Positions 49,544 through 59,133 of a stretch of 64,000 bases of DNA are shown in pieces. The notes beneath the pieces were generated by a model. That model was not told the origin of the DNA. It saw nothing but the letters and a program-made list of their open reading frames with translations, and did not search any database. How positions within the stretch are numbered: the stretch's first letter is position 1; each line of letters starts with the position of its first letter. The DNA is from Yersinia enterocolitica subsp. enterocolitica (GTDB lineage: Bacteria; Pseudomonadota; Gammaproteobacteria; Enterobacterales; Enterobacteriaceae). Position numbers and translations under genes: made by a program. The stretch is taken from contig NZ_LR590469.1 in assembly GCF_901472495.1 (NCBI RefSeq), forward strand, positions 4,216,001 to 4,280,000, read 5' to 3'.

Positions 49544-51509
49544 TGCCATCCATCCCGCTGATGCCAACGATAACCCATTGATTCAACTCAAGGGGATCTA
49601 TCGCCATTTTACTTCCGGCGCAGCATCCGTAGCGGTGCTTAAGAATATTTCATTGTCGATTCACCGCGGTGAAATGGTGGCAATTATTGGTGCTTCTGGC
49701 TCCGGTAAATCAACACTAATGAATATCATCGGCTGTTTGGATAAGCCCACACAGGGCGAGATGTCGATTCATCATATCCCGACACGGCAGGCCAGCAGTG
49801 AACAATTGGCGCAATTACGCAGCCAGTACCTCGGTTTTATTTTTCAGCGCTATCACCTGATGCCGTATTTAACTGCGACTGAGAATGTGGTTATCCCTGC
49901 GCTTTATACCGCCATGACCGCCACCGAACGCCATGAGCGTGCGGTGTATCTGTTGCGTCGTCTGGGCCTGGGGCAGCATTTACTGCACAAACCGGCACAA
50001 TTGTCAGGTGGGCAGCAGCAGCGAGTGAGCATTGCCCGAGCCTTGATGAATGGTGCCGGTATTATTTTGGCCGATGAACCTACTGGTGCGCTTGACCGCA
50101 GCAGTGGTCAGGAACTGATGGGCATTTTGCATAGTCTGCATCAGTCCGGCCATACCATTATTATCGTGACCCACGACCGCAATATTGCCAATCAGGCGCA
50201 GCGCATTATCGAAATTAGCGACGGAGAAATTATTGCCGATCGAACTAATGAGGCAATAGATACCAGCGCGATTCAAGCTGCATTACCTGCTCCGATTGCC
50301 ACCGGCCGGCCGCACTGGTGGGTGAGTGTTAGAGAAGCGATCAAAATGGCCTGGCGCGCCCTGTTAGGGCATCGAATTCGCGCCTTTTTATCAATGCTTG
50401 GCATCATTATCGGCATTTCGTCGGTGGTGTCCTCTATGGCGGTGGGCGAAGGCGCTCGTCAGGAAATTCTCAATGAAATTAGCCAATTGGGAACCAGCAA
50501 TCTGGACATTCGCCCAGGGCTTGGTTGGGATAAACCGCGCCCGGATTTTGAGCGCGCGCTCTCGCAGGCAGATATTGAGCTACTGAGTCAGCAACCTTAT
50601 GTCGATAGCCTGTCCCCAGTGGTGAGTAAAATGGTCGCTGCGGTGCGGGGCGACAAACAAGTGATGGTGTCGCTCTCTGGCGTCAGCCACGGGTTCTTTC
50701 AGGTGAAAGGGCTAAATTTTTCTGTGGGTGATGGTTTTACCCCGAGCCACGTCACTGCGCGTGAGCCGGTTGTCATCCTGCAACCAGAACTTAGCGATAC
50801 GCTGTTTGCTGCTGGGCAAAATCCACTAGGCGAGATTGTTCAGCTCGATGGTATTCCCTTGCGCGTGATCGGTGTAGCCAAGCGCGGTGGCTCATCCTTT
50901 GGCGGGTTACTGGCCGCGTGGATGCCTTATACCTCACTCACCGAGCGTATTTCAGGTGACATTCCGCTGGAGTCAATAACTGTGCGGGTGCGCGAAGGTT
51001 ACAACCTGAATAATGTGCAGCGCGATGTTGAAAAACTGCTGGAAAGTGCCCACGGTCAGCGCGATTTTTTCATTCTGAGCAATGACCAGATGAGTAAGGC
51101 AATTCAAAAAACCTCTGACTCGATGACACTACTGATCACCTCGATTGCCGCTATTTCGCTGCTGGTGGGCGGGGTTGGCGTGATGAATATCATGTTGGTG
51201 TCGGTGACTGAACGCACCCATGAAATCGGTATTCGTCTGTCGGTCGGTGCTCGTCCAAGTGACATCATGACTCAGTTCCTGATTGAAGCTGTGGTGATTT
51301 GTACCCTCGGCGGCCTGATTGGGATCGTCGGTTCGGCGCTGGCAGGGGTGGTTTTCTCGTGGGTTACCCAAGAGTTCACTATGATTTTTACCTGGCCACC
51401 GTTGGTGTTGGCTTGCAGTTTCTCCGCGCTTATCGGGTTGGGGTTTGGCTTTTTCCCGGCGCGCAATGCCGCTCGTTTGCATCCGACTGAGGCATTGGCA
51501 CGAGAATGA
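49533..51509 (+). CDS. MacB-like ABC transporter (ATPase-permease fusion)
   Basis: 658 aa. N-terminal ATPase: [46 protein letters not shown]. Then one membrane span (about 280-300, [16 protein letters not shown]), a large periplasmic MacB domain and three C-terminal spans of the FtsX type ([22 protein letters not shown], with [12 protein letters not shown] and [14 protein letters not shown]). MacAB-TolC expels peptides and amphiphiles from the periplasm by a mechanical stroke (established for MacB). Here it would take the processed peptide from the periplasm out of the cell. Confidence 0.92.
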   Translation: MNINAIHPADANDNPLIQLKGIYRHFTSGAASVAVLKNISLSIHRGEMVAIIGASGSGKSTLMNIIGCLDKPTQGEMSIHHIPTRQASSEQLAQLRSQYLGFIFQRYHLMPYLTATENVVIPALYTAMTATERHERAVYLLRRLGLGQHLLHKPAQLSGGQQQRVSIARALMNGAGIILADEPTGALDRSSGQELMGILHSLHQSGHTIIIVTHDRNIANQAQRIIEISDGEIIADRTNEAIDTSAIQAALPAPIATGRPHWWVSVREAIKMAWRALLGHRIRAFLSMLGIIIGISSVVSSMAVGEGARQEILNEISQLGTSNLDIRPGLGWDKPRPDFERALSQADIELLSQQPYVDSLSPVVSKMVAAVRGDKQVMVSLSGVSHGFFQVKGLNFSVGDGFTPSHVTAREPVVILQPELSDTLFAAGQNPLGEIVQLDGIPLRVIGVAKRGGSSFGGLLAAWMPYTSLTERISGDIPLESITVRVREGYNLNNVQRDVEKLLESAHGQRDFFILSNDQMSKAIQKTSDSMTLLITSIAAISLLVGGVGVMNIMLVSVTERTHEIGIRLSVGARPSDIMTQFLIEAVVICTLGGLIGIVGSALAGVVFSWVTQEFTMIFTWPPLVLACSFSALIGLGFGFFPARNAARLHPTEALARE

Positions 51510-52912
51510 CCAGATTGATGATTAAACTTTCAATATTACTGATAAGCCTGCTGCTTATGGGCTGTGGCTCATTACTGAAAAGTGAATATCAGCGACCGAT
51601 GTTGTCAGTTCCCGATGAGTGGCGCGTGAAAGATACCGGGGGCGGTTATCTGCATCATAGTGTGCATTGGTGGGTCAATTTTGACGATCCTCAACTGTCG
51701 GACAGCATTAGTCGCATGTTGGTCAGTAATAACGATTTGGCCGCCGCAGGTCTTAAGTTGCAACAGGCACGCCTGACGGCAGGGCTGAGCAATACCAACA
51801 TGACACCGAACGTCACCTTGACCGGCGTGGGCAGTAACACCCGCTCGCTGAATGAAAATACTCAGCCGCGCGAGAGTTACAGCACTTCGCTTGGGCTGAG
51901 TTACGAGCTGGACTTGTGGGGCAAACTGGCCCGCGCCCGTGAACAATCTGCGTGGCTGGTGAATGCCACCGAGCAGGAGCGGCAGGAAACGGCGCTGTCA
52001 CTGATTGGCACCACCGCGGATCTCTATTGGCAGATTGCTAAGTTCAATCAGCAGTTGGGCTACCAACAGGCGGCGTTAGCTATTTCGCAAGATACGCTCA
52101 ACATTGTGCGTTCACGGCTCGCGGCGGGTGATGCCAGTGAAATTGAGTTATTGCAGGCGCAACAAACCCTGCTGGATAGGCAAAATCAATATCAAAGCCT
52201 TGAGCAACAACGGGAAGCTGCGCGTAATGCTATGGCATTACTGTTTAACCGCGCTCCGGATTATCGCCAGGCCGAACGTCAATCATTGGATTTAAAACAA
52301 CAAGTCGCGATAGCAAACAGTGTGCCACTACAGGTTATTGCTCAGCGGCCAGATGTGCAGGCGGCCGAGTGGCGCTTGCGTGCGGCATTGGCTGGCTCCG
52401 ATGTAGCGAAACTGAATTTCTACCCGACACTTTCGCTGGGAGCGACATTGGATGCCGGTAGTGCGGTGTTTTCACAATGGTTTAGCAACCCGAGCCGGAC
52501 ACTCAGTGCCAACAGTGCGTTGCCTTTCTTACAGTGGAACACCGTGCAACTCACCATTGACCAGTCAAAGTTGGATGTGAAATTGGCCGCCGTGGATTTT
52601 CGCAGCAAGGTTTACAGCGCCCTTAAAGATGTCGATGACGCCATGACGGCACGGCTGAGCTATCAGCAGCAAAAACAGAATCAGTGGCAGAACCTACAAC
52701 TGAGTCAGCGGCGGTTAACTCTGACTAACAGCCAATACCAGGCAGGTGCCGTTTCATATCAGACCTTACTGGATGCGCAGGATGCCCTGCTGACCAGTGA
52801 AACCAGTTTGCTCGAACTTCAATATAACTATCTGAATGCCACCATGAAACTGTGGTTGGCGTTAGGTGGCGGCGTTGATAACAGCAGGGACAGTAAAGGA
52901 ATTAAATCATGA
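51506..52912 (+). CDS. TolC-like outer-membrane lipoprotein (NodT/OprM type)
   Basis: 468 aa. Lipobox LLMGC (Cys20), then two OEP repeats with long helices (LKLQQARLTAGLSNTNMTP; residues about 170-255; the second from about 370) and beta segments. IAQRPDVQAAEWRLRAALA is a family hallmark. It gives the MacAB-like pair its own exit channel. Both ends overlap neighbours by 4 bp, so it is co-translated with macB- and KS-like genes. Confidence 0.9.
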   Translation: MTRLMIKLSILLISLLLMGCGSLLKSEYQRPMLSVPDEWRVKDTGGGYLHHSVHWWVNFDDPQLSDSISRMLVSNNDLAAAGLKLQQARLTAGLSNTNMTPNVTLTGVGSNTRSLNENTQPRESYSTSLGLSYELDLWGKLARAREQSAWLVNATEQERQETALSLIGTTADLYWQIAKFNQQLGYQQAALAISQDTLNIVRSRLAAGDASEIELLQAQQTLLDRQNQYQSLEQQREAARNAMALLFNRAPDYRQAERQSLDLKQQVAIANSVPLQVIAQRPDVQAAEWRLRAALAGSDVAKLNFYPTLSLGATLDAGSAVFSQWFSNPSRTLSANSALPFLQWNTVQLTIDQSKLDVKLAAVDFRSKVYSALKDVDDAMTARLSYQQQKQNQWQNLQLSQRRLTLTNSQYQAGAVSYQTLLDAQDALLTSETSLLELQYNYLNATMKLWLALGGGVDNSRDSKGIKS

Positions 52913-54159
52913 CGAATACAGTTAAACAGCGCCGGGTGGTTGTCACCGGGTACGGCAGTGTGACCCCGATGGGCATGACTGCGCAGCAAAGCTGGGAAGC
53001 TATTATGGATTATAAATTAGGTTATCGTTATTACGATAAATCCGCGCAGGGGATCAAGTCGCGCTTTTTTGGTCTGCTGGAGGCCGAACCTAATTTGAAA
53101 TCAGTCCCTGCCGCAATACGCCGCCGTCTGCCGCGCTATGCCCGACTGGCATTGGCCGCTGCACGAGAGGCCATGACTATGGCATTCGCTGAGAAATCTG
53201 TCGCGGATTATTACGATTTGCTCGATTGCGGCACTATCATCGGTAGCGGCTGGGCTGGGCAGGATGAAACCCATGATAACTATGAAGGTTATCTGGAAAC
53301 CGGGCTGGGTACCCCGTTTGGCTGTTTCTTATCGATGCCGAATGCGGGTACCGCAGCATGTAGCTTGTATTGGGGATTGCGCGGCTATCAGAACTCACCG
53401 ATTGCCGCCTGCGCCACCGGCACCATAGCCATTGGTGATGCATTTGAAATTATCCGCAGCGGACGAGCCTCCATGATGCTGGCAGGGGCGGGTGAGTCTC
53501 TGCGCAGTAACGCGGCAGTATGGAATATCGATATTTTGGGTGCCTTGGCGCGCGAACAGGAAGATGCCAGCAAAGCCAGTTGCCCTTTCAGTTTGGACCG
53601 AAACGGCTTTGTGTTATCCGAAGGCGCGGCGGTGCTGTGTCTGGAAGAACGTGAAGGCGCGATTGCCCGTGGCGCTAACATTCTCGGCGAAATTAAAGGC
53701 TACGGTAACTATTCTGATGCGTTTGATTTCACTGCCCCGGCAGAAGATAAAGTGGCGCGGGTGAAAACCATTCAGCACGCCTTGCAACAAGCGGGTTTGA
53801 GCGCCGATGAAATTGATTATGTCAACCTGCACGGCACCTCGACTCAGCTTAACGATCTGAATGAAACCCAAGCCATTAAGCAAGCCTTTGGTGCAGCGGC
53901 GTATAGCACGCCACTGTCGAGTACCAAATCCTATTCTGGGCATTTGATTGCCGCGGCGGGTAGCTTTGAATCCATTATCTGCCTGCAAGCGCTGGAACAT
54001 CAGATGATGCCCGCGACCTGTAATCTGAAAAATGCTGACCCGCAATGTGACCTTGATTACATCAGTGAAGGGCATCGGCCAAAAACCTTGCGCAATACGC
54101 TGAACTTGAGCTTCGGTTTTGGTGGTGCGAATGCCGCATTGGTCATCGGGTTGGATTAA
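52909..54159 (+). CDS. beta-ketoacyl-ACP synthase (FabF/KAS II type)
   Basis: 416 aa. Condenses acyl and malonyl units on ACP. Catalytic triad by position: Cys168 (IAACATGTIAIGDA), His308 (VNLHGTSTQLND), His345 (STKSYSGHLIAAAGS, with Lys340). Length and motif spacing match FabF almost exactly. It is not the housekeeping fabF, which lies in the fab operon, but a cluster-specific enzyme. Overlaps the TolC-like gene by 4 bp and is 2 bp from the dehydratase gene, tying lipid synthesis to export. Confidence 0.92.
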   Translation: MTNTVKQRRVVVTGYGSVTPMGMTAQQSWEAIMDYKLGYRYYDKSAQGIKSRFFGLLEAEPNLKSVPAAIRRRLPRYARLALAAAREAMTMAFAEKSVADYYDLLDCGTIIGSGWAGQDETHDNYEGYLETGLGTPFGCFLSMPNAGTAACSLYWGLRGYQNSPIAACATGTIAIGDAFEIIRSGRASMMLAGAGESLRSNAAVWNIDILGALAREQEDASKASCPFSLDRNGFVLSEGAAVLCLEEREGAIARGANILGEIKGYGNYSDAFDFTAPAEDKVARVKTIQHALQQAGLSADEIDYVNLHGTSTQLNDLNETQAIKQAFGAAAYSTPLSSTKSYSGHLIAAAGSFESIICLQALEHQMMPATCNLKNADPQCDLDYISEGHRPKTLRNTLNLSFGFGGANAALVIGLD

Positions 54160-54161
54160 GT

Positions 54162-54977
54162 ATGAACTCGACTTTTAACTACCACTACAGCCTCAACGAC
54201 GCCGAGCGTTGGGCTGAATTTTCCGGTGATTACAACCCGATCCATTTTGACCTGCAACAGGCGCAGCATTTGGGTCAGGAGCAACTGACTGTTCACGGTA
54301 TGCGCGCCATGCTGGATATCAAATATCAGCTCAGTACGGCGTTATTATCGCTGTTGCCGGAGGTTGAATTCCTGCGTTTTAACGCCCGCTTACGTCAGCC
54401 GGTACAGTGTCATACCTCGTATCAGCTGCAACTCAGCGCAGCGGCAGGGCAGGTGAGCGGTAATCTGGTAGATATTGGCAGCGGTGAAAGTTGTTTTACC
54501 GGCAAGCTGCGCAGTGCGCCAGCACTGGTGCAAACGGGCACTGAATGGGTTTCTTTATCTGCGGATGACGTTTTCCAGTTCAGCCAGCAATTCCTGGGTG
54601 ATGCATCACAATCGGCTGAATGTTGGGGCTTTTTTGATGCCTTATTGTTCAAACTGTTGGTCGCTGCGCCGCAAACACTGGCAACGGCCAAACAAGTGTT
54701 ACCGGGGATTGAAGCTGAAACTTTGATTGATGTTTTCAAGTCGGTACCGGTTATCCAGACTCACCACGATGTGCATTTCAGTACAGATTTGCTGCGCATC
54801 AACCATCCAAATGTATTTGTCCGCAGTGCACTGCACTACGCCATCGAACCGACACTGATTGTCGGTAACCCTACCGATGGCTGGGTATTGCGCGCGGCTA
54901 TTGCGGCCCGTTCAGACTTAGGGCCATTAATTACCACCGCAGTAACATTGAAAACGTGGCCGTTAGCCGCGCATTAA
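54162..54977 (+). CDS. MaoC-like hot-dog dehydratase
   Basis: 271 aa. The N-terminal third has the (R)-hydratase motif FSGDYNPIHFDLQQA with the catalytic Asp/His and the following TVHGM. A second hot-dog may form the C-terminal half, where the motif is lost (QTHHDVHFSTDLLRINHPN). Expected to dehydrate beta-hydroxyacyl-ACP, or to hydrate the enoyl form. Sits between the ketosynthase and the ACP. The family is clear from the motif; direction and chain length are not. Confidence 0.78.
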   Translation: MNSTFNYHYSLNDAERWAEFSGDYNPIHFDLQQAQHLGQEQLTVHGMRAMLDIKYQLSTALLSLLPEVEFLRFNARLRQPVQCHTSYQLQLSAAAGQVSGNLVDIGSGESCFTGKLRSAPALVQTGTEWVSLSADDVFQFSQQFLGDASQSAECWGFFDALLFKLLVAAPQTLATAKQVLPGIEAETLIDVFKSVPVIQTHHDVHFSTDLLRINHPNVFVRSALHYAIEPTLIVGNPTDGWVLRAAIAARSDLGPLITTAVTLKTWPLAAH

Positions 54978-54991
54978 GAAAGGATAAAACT

Positions 54992-55240
54992 ATGGAAAAG
55001 TATCAGCAGGTTTATGACACCGTATGTGAAATGTTATGTGACGCCAAAGATCTGGAAATGTCGGCACTGTCACCTGAGATGCCACTGCACCAATTAAAAC
55101 TCGACAGTCTGGATTATGTCGAATTGATGGTGCTGGCGAAGCGCGAATTCAGCGCCACACTGAACGCAGAGATGTTTATGGAAAATCCGGACATGACTTT
55201 AGGAGAGCTTTGCCAAAAGTTGGCCGAGCAGAAGAAATAA
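54992..55240 (+). CDS. acyl carrier protein
   Basis: 82 aa, starting MEKYQQVYD after AAAGGA. The phosphopantetheine attachment serine is Ser39 in LKLDSLDYVELM. It differs much from AcpP (Asn/Thr-poor, ends EQKK), so a dedicated carrier for the cluster's KS, dehydratase, KR and probably the LpxL-like acyltransferase. Same strand, 4 bp before the KR gene. Confidence 0.92.
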   Translation: MEKYQQVYDTVCEMLCDAKDLEMSALSPEMPLHQLKLDSLDYVELMVLAKREFSATLNAEMFMENPDMTLGELCQKLAEQKK

Positions 55241-55244
55241 TATT

Positions 55245-55979
55245 ATGAACAGGCAATGGGTGTTAATTACCGGTGGCAGCCGTGGCATTGGCCGTGCATT
55301 GGTCGAAGAGCTGGCCAAAGAGTGGGATGTTGTTTTTACCTGGCGCAACGGTGAACAGCAGAGCCGCGATGTTATTGCAAGCTGTGAAGGACTGCCCGGT
55401 CAAGTGACCTGCTATCGCTGTGATGGCAGCAATGAAGCGGATGTTGATACATTGGCACCGCAATTGCTGGAAAAATACGGCCCACCCGGCGCGGTAATTC
55501 ATAATGCTGGCATTACTGGCGATAATTTACATATTCAGCAAAATGGTGATAACTGGCGCAGTGTGCTGGATACCAATCTGAATGCGGTTTTCTACTGGAA
55601 TAAGCATGTCTTGCCGCAAATGATGATGCAGGGCGAGGGGGCAGTCTTGCTGATGTCTTCAGTGAGTGCGATTAAAGGCAATATCGGCCAGAGCGCCTAT
55701 GGTGCCAGTAAAGCGGCGCTGATTGGTCTGGGGCGTTCGCTGGCGCTTGAGATGGGGCGTTTTAATATTCGCGTTAACTGCCTGTTGCCAGGGGTTATTG
55801 ACAGCGATATGACCCGCGACATGCCTGCTGATGCCTTAAAAGGATTACGTAAGCAGATACCATTACGCCGTTTAGGGAATGCGCAAGAAGTCGCTCGCGT
55901 CAGCGCCTTTATGATAGGCAATGACAGCCGTTATATGACCGGGCAGACTTTGGTGTTAGATGGCGGGCTGACGGCGTGA
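55245..55979 (+). CDS. 3-oxoacyl-ACP reductase (FabG-like SDR)
   Basis: 244 aa. Short-chain dehydrogenase: NADP-binding TGGSRGIG (residues 9-16), HNAGITGD, catalytic Ser139, Tyr152 and Lys156 (SSVSAIKGNIGQSAYGASKAA), and C-terminal TGQTLVLDGGL. Reduces beta-ketoacyl-ACP to beta-hydroxyacyl-ACP. Last gene of the run. No enoyl reductase, acyltransferase for malonate loading or thioesterase is present, so those would come from the housekeeping pathway or not be needed. Confidence 0.92.
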   Translation: MNRQWVLITGGSRGIGRALVEELAKEWDVVFTWRNGEQQSRDVIASCEGLPGQVTCYRCDGSNEADVDTLAPQLLEKYGPPGAVIHNAGITGDNLHIQQNGDNWRSVLDTNLNAVFYWNKHVLPQMMMQGEGAVLLMSSVSAIKGNIGQSAYGASKAALIGLGRSLALEMGRFNIRVNCLLPGVIDSDMTRDMPADALKGLRKQIPLRRLGNAQEVARVSAFMIGNDSRYMTGQTLVLDGGLTA

Positions 55980-56028
55980 TGCTGTTATAAAAATTGCCAA
56001 GGATGGTAATGCCATTAAAGCCATAGGT

Positions 56029-56056
56029 GATTGCCAGCCCAGATAAACTGGCAATC
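56029..56056 (+). terminator. hairpin after the FAS genes
   Basis: GATTGCCAG, 10-nt loop, CTGGCAATC, about 50 bp past the ketoreductase stop. Perfect 9-bp stem without a T-run; probably marks the end of the cluster. Confidence 0.45.
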
Positions 56057-56131
56057 AACAGTTGCTATTCGGATAATCAGGAAGGTAATCATGCCTTCCC
56101 TTTGATAGCCGATGGCATTGGATAATATCCG

Positions 56132-56840
56132 CTATACCCAACCTTTGGTGCGGAACATTTTCAATACAGTAACAAATGCAATCATCTCTTCTGGTGTTCC
56201 TAATGTAAGGCGATTCCAGCCAACGGCAGGAGGGAATTCACGCCCGACAAACACGTGATATTGTTTCATGCGGTTTTGATAAGTTTTTACATCCCCAGTC
56301 ACATGATGGAATACAAAGTTTGCCTCAGAGGGAAGGTAGGCCAATTTCAGTTGATCAAGAGCCTGAGTCACGATGCGCCGAGCTTGATCGGTCGACTGGC
56401 GACTGTATTGTACCAAAGGCTTATCCTGCAACGAGGCTAATGCTGCAACAACTCCTGCGGTATTGGTGTTATTCAGAGAGACAAAGTTTTCCACCATCGA
56501 AATCAGTTCTGGATGCGCAATGCCATAACCAATCCTCAGGCCAGCTAAGGCGAATATTTTCGAGAATGTTCGTGTCACTAACACATTTCTGTGACCAGCT
56601 TGAACCAGTGAAATAGCGCTACTAAATGCAGGATTGCTAACAAACTCAGCATAGGCTTGATCAAGAATAAACAGTGTCTCTGGCGTGGCATTTTTCACCC
56701 ATGCAGTAATAAGGTCTGCTGGAGTGATGGTCGCAGTTGGATTATTTGGGTTACACAGATAGACAATTGAACGCCCATTGAAGTCGGCTACTTTATTAAT
56801 TAAGTCTGGCTGAAGCCGATTGCCTTGAATAGTTGCGCTG
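56132..56840 (-). pseudogene. 5'-truncated PLP aminotransferase (HisC-like)
   Basis: The frame, read leftward from about 56840 to the stop at 56132, matches the C-terminal two thirds of class I/II aminotransferases of the histidinol-phosphate type: YLCNPNNPTATITP, FILDQAYAEF, the PLP lysine in TRTFSKIFALAGLRIGYG, and SEANFVFHHVTG, VGREFPPAVGWNRLTLGTPEEM. There is no homologous N-terminal part and no good start; a GTG at 56698 is internal to the domain. The sequence upstream of about 56840 reads as unrelated hydrophobic codons. A fragment of about 235 codons instead of about 360-390: a decayed gene. Confidence 0.75.
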
Positions 56841-56916
56841 AAAAAATAGACAAAATATAAGGAGAGAAAATATCCGCAGATAATTTGTACTGCGGATATT
56901 GAGATATGAATTCTCG

Positions 56917-57210
56917 TTATTTATGTGGGATATATTCCCCAGTCAGGTTTTCGAGATGGGCAATGATATCGTTAATATCTTGTGCTGGCAGGTTAGTAGC
57001 CACTTAATACTTCAGCATCATTTCAATCGCTTGATTCAGATTCTCAGCTTGTTCATCGTGGAAATAAGGAGCTGTCAGAGCAATGTTACGCAGTTCCAGT
57101 ATTTTAAAACGGTTGGCCGCTTTGACATTTATGGTTTTTATCCAGCCAATGCCCTATTCATTGAATGGAGTTGTCTCTGGGCTGTGTTGAGTGACGGTTG
57201 AGCTTTATCA
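56917..57210 (-). pseudogene. remnant of a di-haem cytochrome c peroxidase
   Basis: On the minus strand RFKILELRNIALTAPYFHD is the conserved C-terminal segment of MauG/CcpA-type peroxidases (LRN..LTAPYFHDG). It runs on through EQAENLNQAIEMMLKY, a TAA stop (a likely CAA-to-TAA change), then VATNLPAQDINDIIAHLENL and TGEYIPHK to a final TAA at 56917-56919. Upstream, AQPSLNTAQRQLHSMNRALAG is in another frame, so there is a frameshift as well. The haem-binding domains are gone. Confidence 0.65.
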
Positions 57211-57214
57211 GGCG

Positions 57215-57500
57215 ACCAGGACGCGTCGATTACGGCGCGCCCAATTATCACCACTCTTCTGCCATTTTTTTAACCACTAAACAAAGGCATTAATTTTCGG
57301 CCATTGTCGGTCATGCAGCAAGGTACATTGCCTAAGATTGTTCAGATTGCCCTTAAGCTGATGTTTTTCTGCATATTCTGGGCTGCATACTGGCACCATT
57401 GATTCATCCATCAACTGTTGATAGGACAATTTCTCCGGTGTTTTATCGTCAAAATAGCGGCCTTTATCGCGTCGGTGATTGCATTGGGTACCACTTTCCT
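57215..57500 (-). pseudogene. remnant of a DsdC-like LysR regulator
   Basis: Minus-strand codons read [20 protein letters not shown], then [37 protein letters not shown], a stop, and WLKKWQKSGDNWARRN. This is the effector-binding domain of LysR regulators, with the VPVCSP and CTLLHD blocks seen in DsdC, the activator of D-serine dehydratase genes. The HTH part and the C-terminal end are missing. It is divergent from dsdA, as dsdC is in E. coli. Confidence 0.65.
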
Positions 57501-57536
57501 GCTTTCTTACATCATATGATCGAAAAGAGACATTCT

Positions 57537-58868
57537 ATGAACCGCACTAAAATTGATAAATTAATTACCGACTATCCATTGGTCAAAAATCTTATCAATC
57601 TGGAAGAGGTGACGTGGTTTAATCCGCAGGCGACCACCCTGGAAAAGGGGCTGCCTTATGTCGGGTTATCGCAGCAGGATGTTGCCGATGCTGAGGCCCG
57701 GTTGCAACGTTTTGCCCCTTATTTATGTCAGGCATTTCCTGAAACACAAAAAACAAAGGGCATTATCGAGTCGGATATTGTGGCTATCCCTACCATGCAG
57801 AATGCCTTGCAACAACGTTATGGGGTGGCGATAACGGGTCGCTTACTATTGAAGAAAGACAGTCACTTGCCTATTTCCGGCTCCATTAAAGCCCGTGGTG
57901 GCATTTATGAAGTATTAACCCATGCGGAAAAACTGGCGCTACAGGCCGGTTTATTGCAAGAAACCGATGATTACAGCAAGTTGTTTTCCGATGATTTTCG
58001 CCAATTTTTCAGGCAATACCGCATTGCGGTAGGGTCTACCGGCAATCTGGGGATGTCAATTGGCATCATGAGTGCCAAGTTGGGATTCAGTGTCAGTGTG
58101 CATATGTCCGCTGATGCCCGTGAATGGAAAAAACGTAAACTACGCGAACATGGCGTCAATGTGGTTGAGTATGCACAGGACTATGGCGTGGCAGTGGCGC
58201 AGGGGCGCAAGCAGGCGGAGTCTGATCCAAATTGCTTCTTTATCGATGATGAAAATTCACCCACCTTATTCTTAGGGTATTCGGTGGCGGGCGACCGGTT
58301 GAAACAGCAGTTCGCCGAGCAGCAGATAGTGGTAGATGAAAATCATCCGTTATTTGTTTATCTCCCCTGTGGTGTGGGCGGAGGCCCCGGTGGGGTGGCG
58401 TTCGGATTGAAACTGGCCTTCGGTGACCATGTGCATTGTATTTTTGCCGAGCCAACTCATTCGCCGTGCATGTTATTGGGTGTTTATACCGGTTTGCATG
58501 ATGGCATTGCTGTGCAAGACATTGGTATTGATAACATTACTGCCGCAGATGGTTTGGCCGTCGGACGGGCATCCGGCTTTGTTGGTCGGGCTATGGAGCA
58601 TTTACTGGATGGTTTCTATACCTTAAGTGATGCTGAAATGTATGACCTGCTCGGTTTACTCAATCAGTATGAAGGCATTCGGCTGGAGCCGTCAGCATTA
58701 GCAGGTATGCCAGGCCCGGCACGGGTTAGCAGCAGTTTGGATTATTTAGAACAGAATCATTTTAGCGTCGAAAAAATGCGTAATGCGACCCATCTGGTTT
58801 GGGCGACAGGTGGCGGTATGGTACCGGTTGAAGAGATGGAGAAGTACCTCGCAACCGCCAAAATTTAA
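57537..58868 (+). CDS. dsdA: D-serine dehydratase DsdA
   Basis: PLP enzyme that converts D-serine to pyruvate and ammonia, for detoxification and nitrogen use. 443 aa from the ATG giving [10 protein letters not shown], close to E. coli DsdA (442). PLP lysine in [17 protein letters not shown], the phosphate-binding [12 protein letters not shown] and [14 protein letters not shown] loop, and [12 protein letters not shown] longer frame reaches back to 57399 but only through the dsdC remnant. The neighbouring regulator is broken and the permease gene dsdX is absent, so expression control must be different. Confidence 0.96.
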   Translation: MNRTKIDKLITDYPLVKNLINLEEVTWFNPQATTLEKGLPYVGLSQQDVADAEARLQRFAPYLCQAFPETQKTKGIIESDIVAIPTMQNALQQRYGVAITGRLLLKKDSHLPISGSIKARGGIYEVLTHAEKLALQAGLLQETDDYSKLFSDDFRQFFRQYRIAVGSTGNLGMSIGIMSAKLGFSVSVHMSADAREWKKRKLREHGVNVVEYAQDYGVAVAQGRKQAESDPNCFFIDDENSPTLFLGYSVAGDRLKQQFAEQQIVVDENHPLFVYLPCGVGGGPGGVAFGLKLAFGDHVHCIFAEPTHSPCMLLGVYTGLHDGIAVQDIGIDNITAADGLAVGRASGFVGRAMEHLLDGFYTLSDAEMYDLLGLLNQYEGIRLEPSALAGMPGPARVSSSLDYLEQNHFSVEKMRNATHLVWATGGGMVPVEEMEKYLATAKI

Positions 58869-58878
58869 TTTTTACCCT

Positions 58879-58914
58879 GCACAGAAAAGGCGCAAATTTG
58901 CACTTTTTCTGTGC
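58879..58914 (+). terminator. terminator candidate after dsdA
   Basis: GCACAGAAAA at 58879-58888 is complementary to TTTTCTGTGC at 58905-58914, ten base pairs, with GCAAATTTGC (58892-58901) as an inner palindrome. About 10 bp past the dsdA stop. The T-run lies inside the stem, so it is not a textbook terminator. The 220 bp from here to the next gene show nothing else. Confidence 0.55.
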
Positions 58915-59133
58915 GTTTAGCCTGCACTGACTCAATCACTTTCCTACCCTTTCTTTATCCTGCCCATGCTGGTTATTCAGCACTAAATAAAAATAGATCT
59001 TTAACTACAGTCAGTTACTGAAAACCCCTTCACTTATTTTCTCCCTTGATGCTTGCTGGCACAGTTCATGCTTATGTCATTACATTCAAGTTACTTGAAT
59101 ACACTTCACACTACTTTAAATGGGGCGGCAATC

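Noticed and set aside
53614..54075. 153-codon minus-strand frame inside the ketosynthase gene
   Set aside because: Antisense to the catalytic C-terminal region of a gene with all triad residues; no independent evidence.
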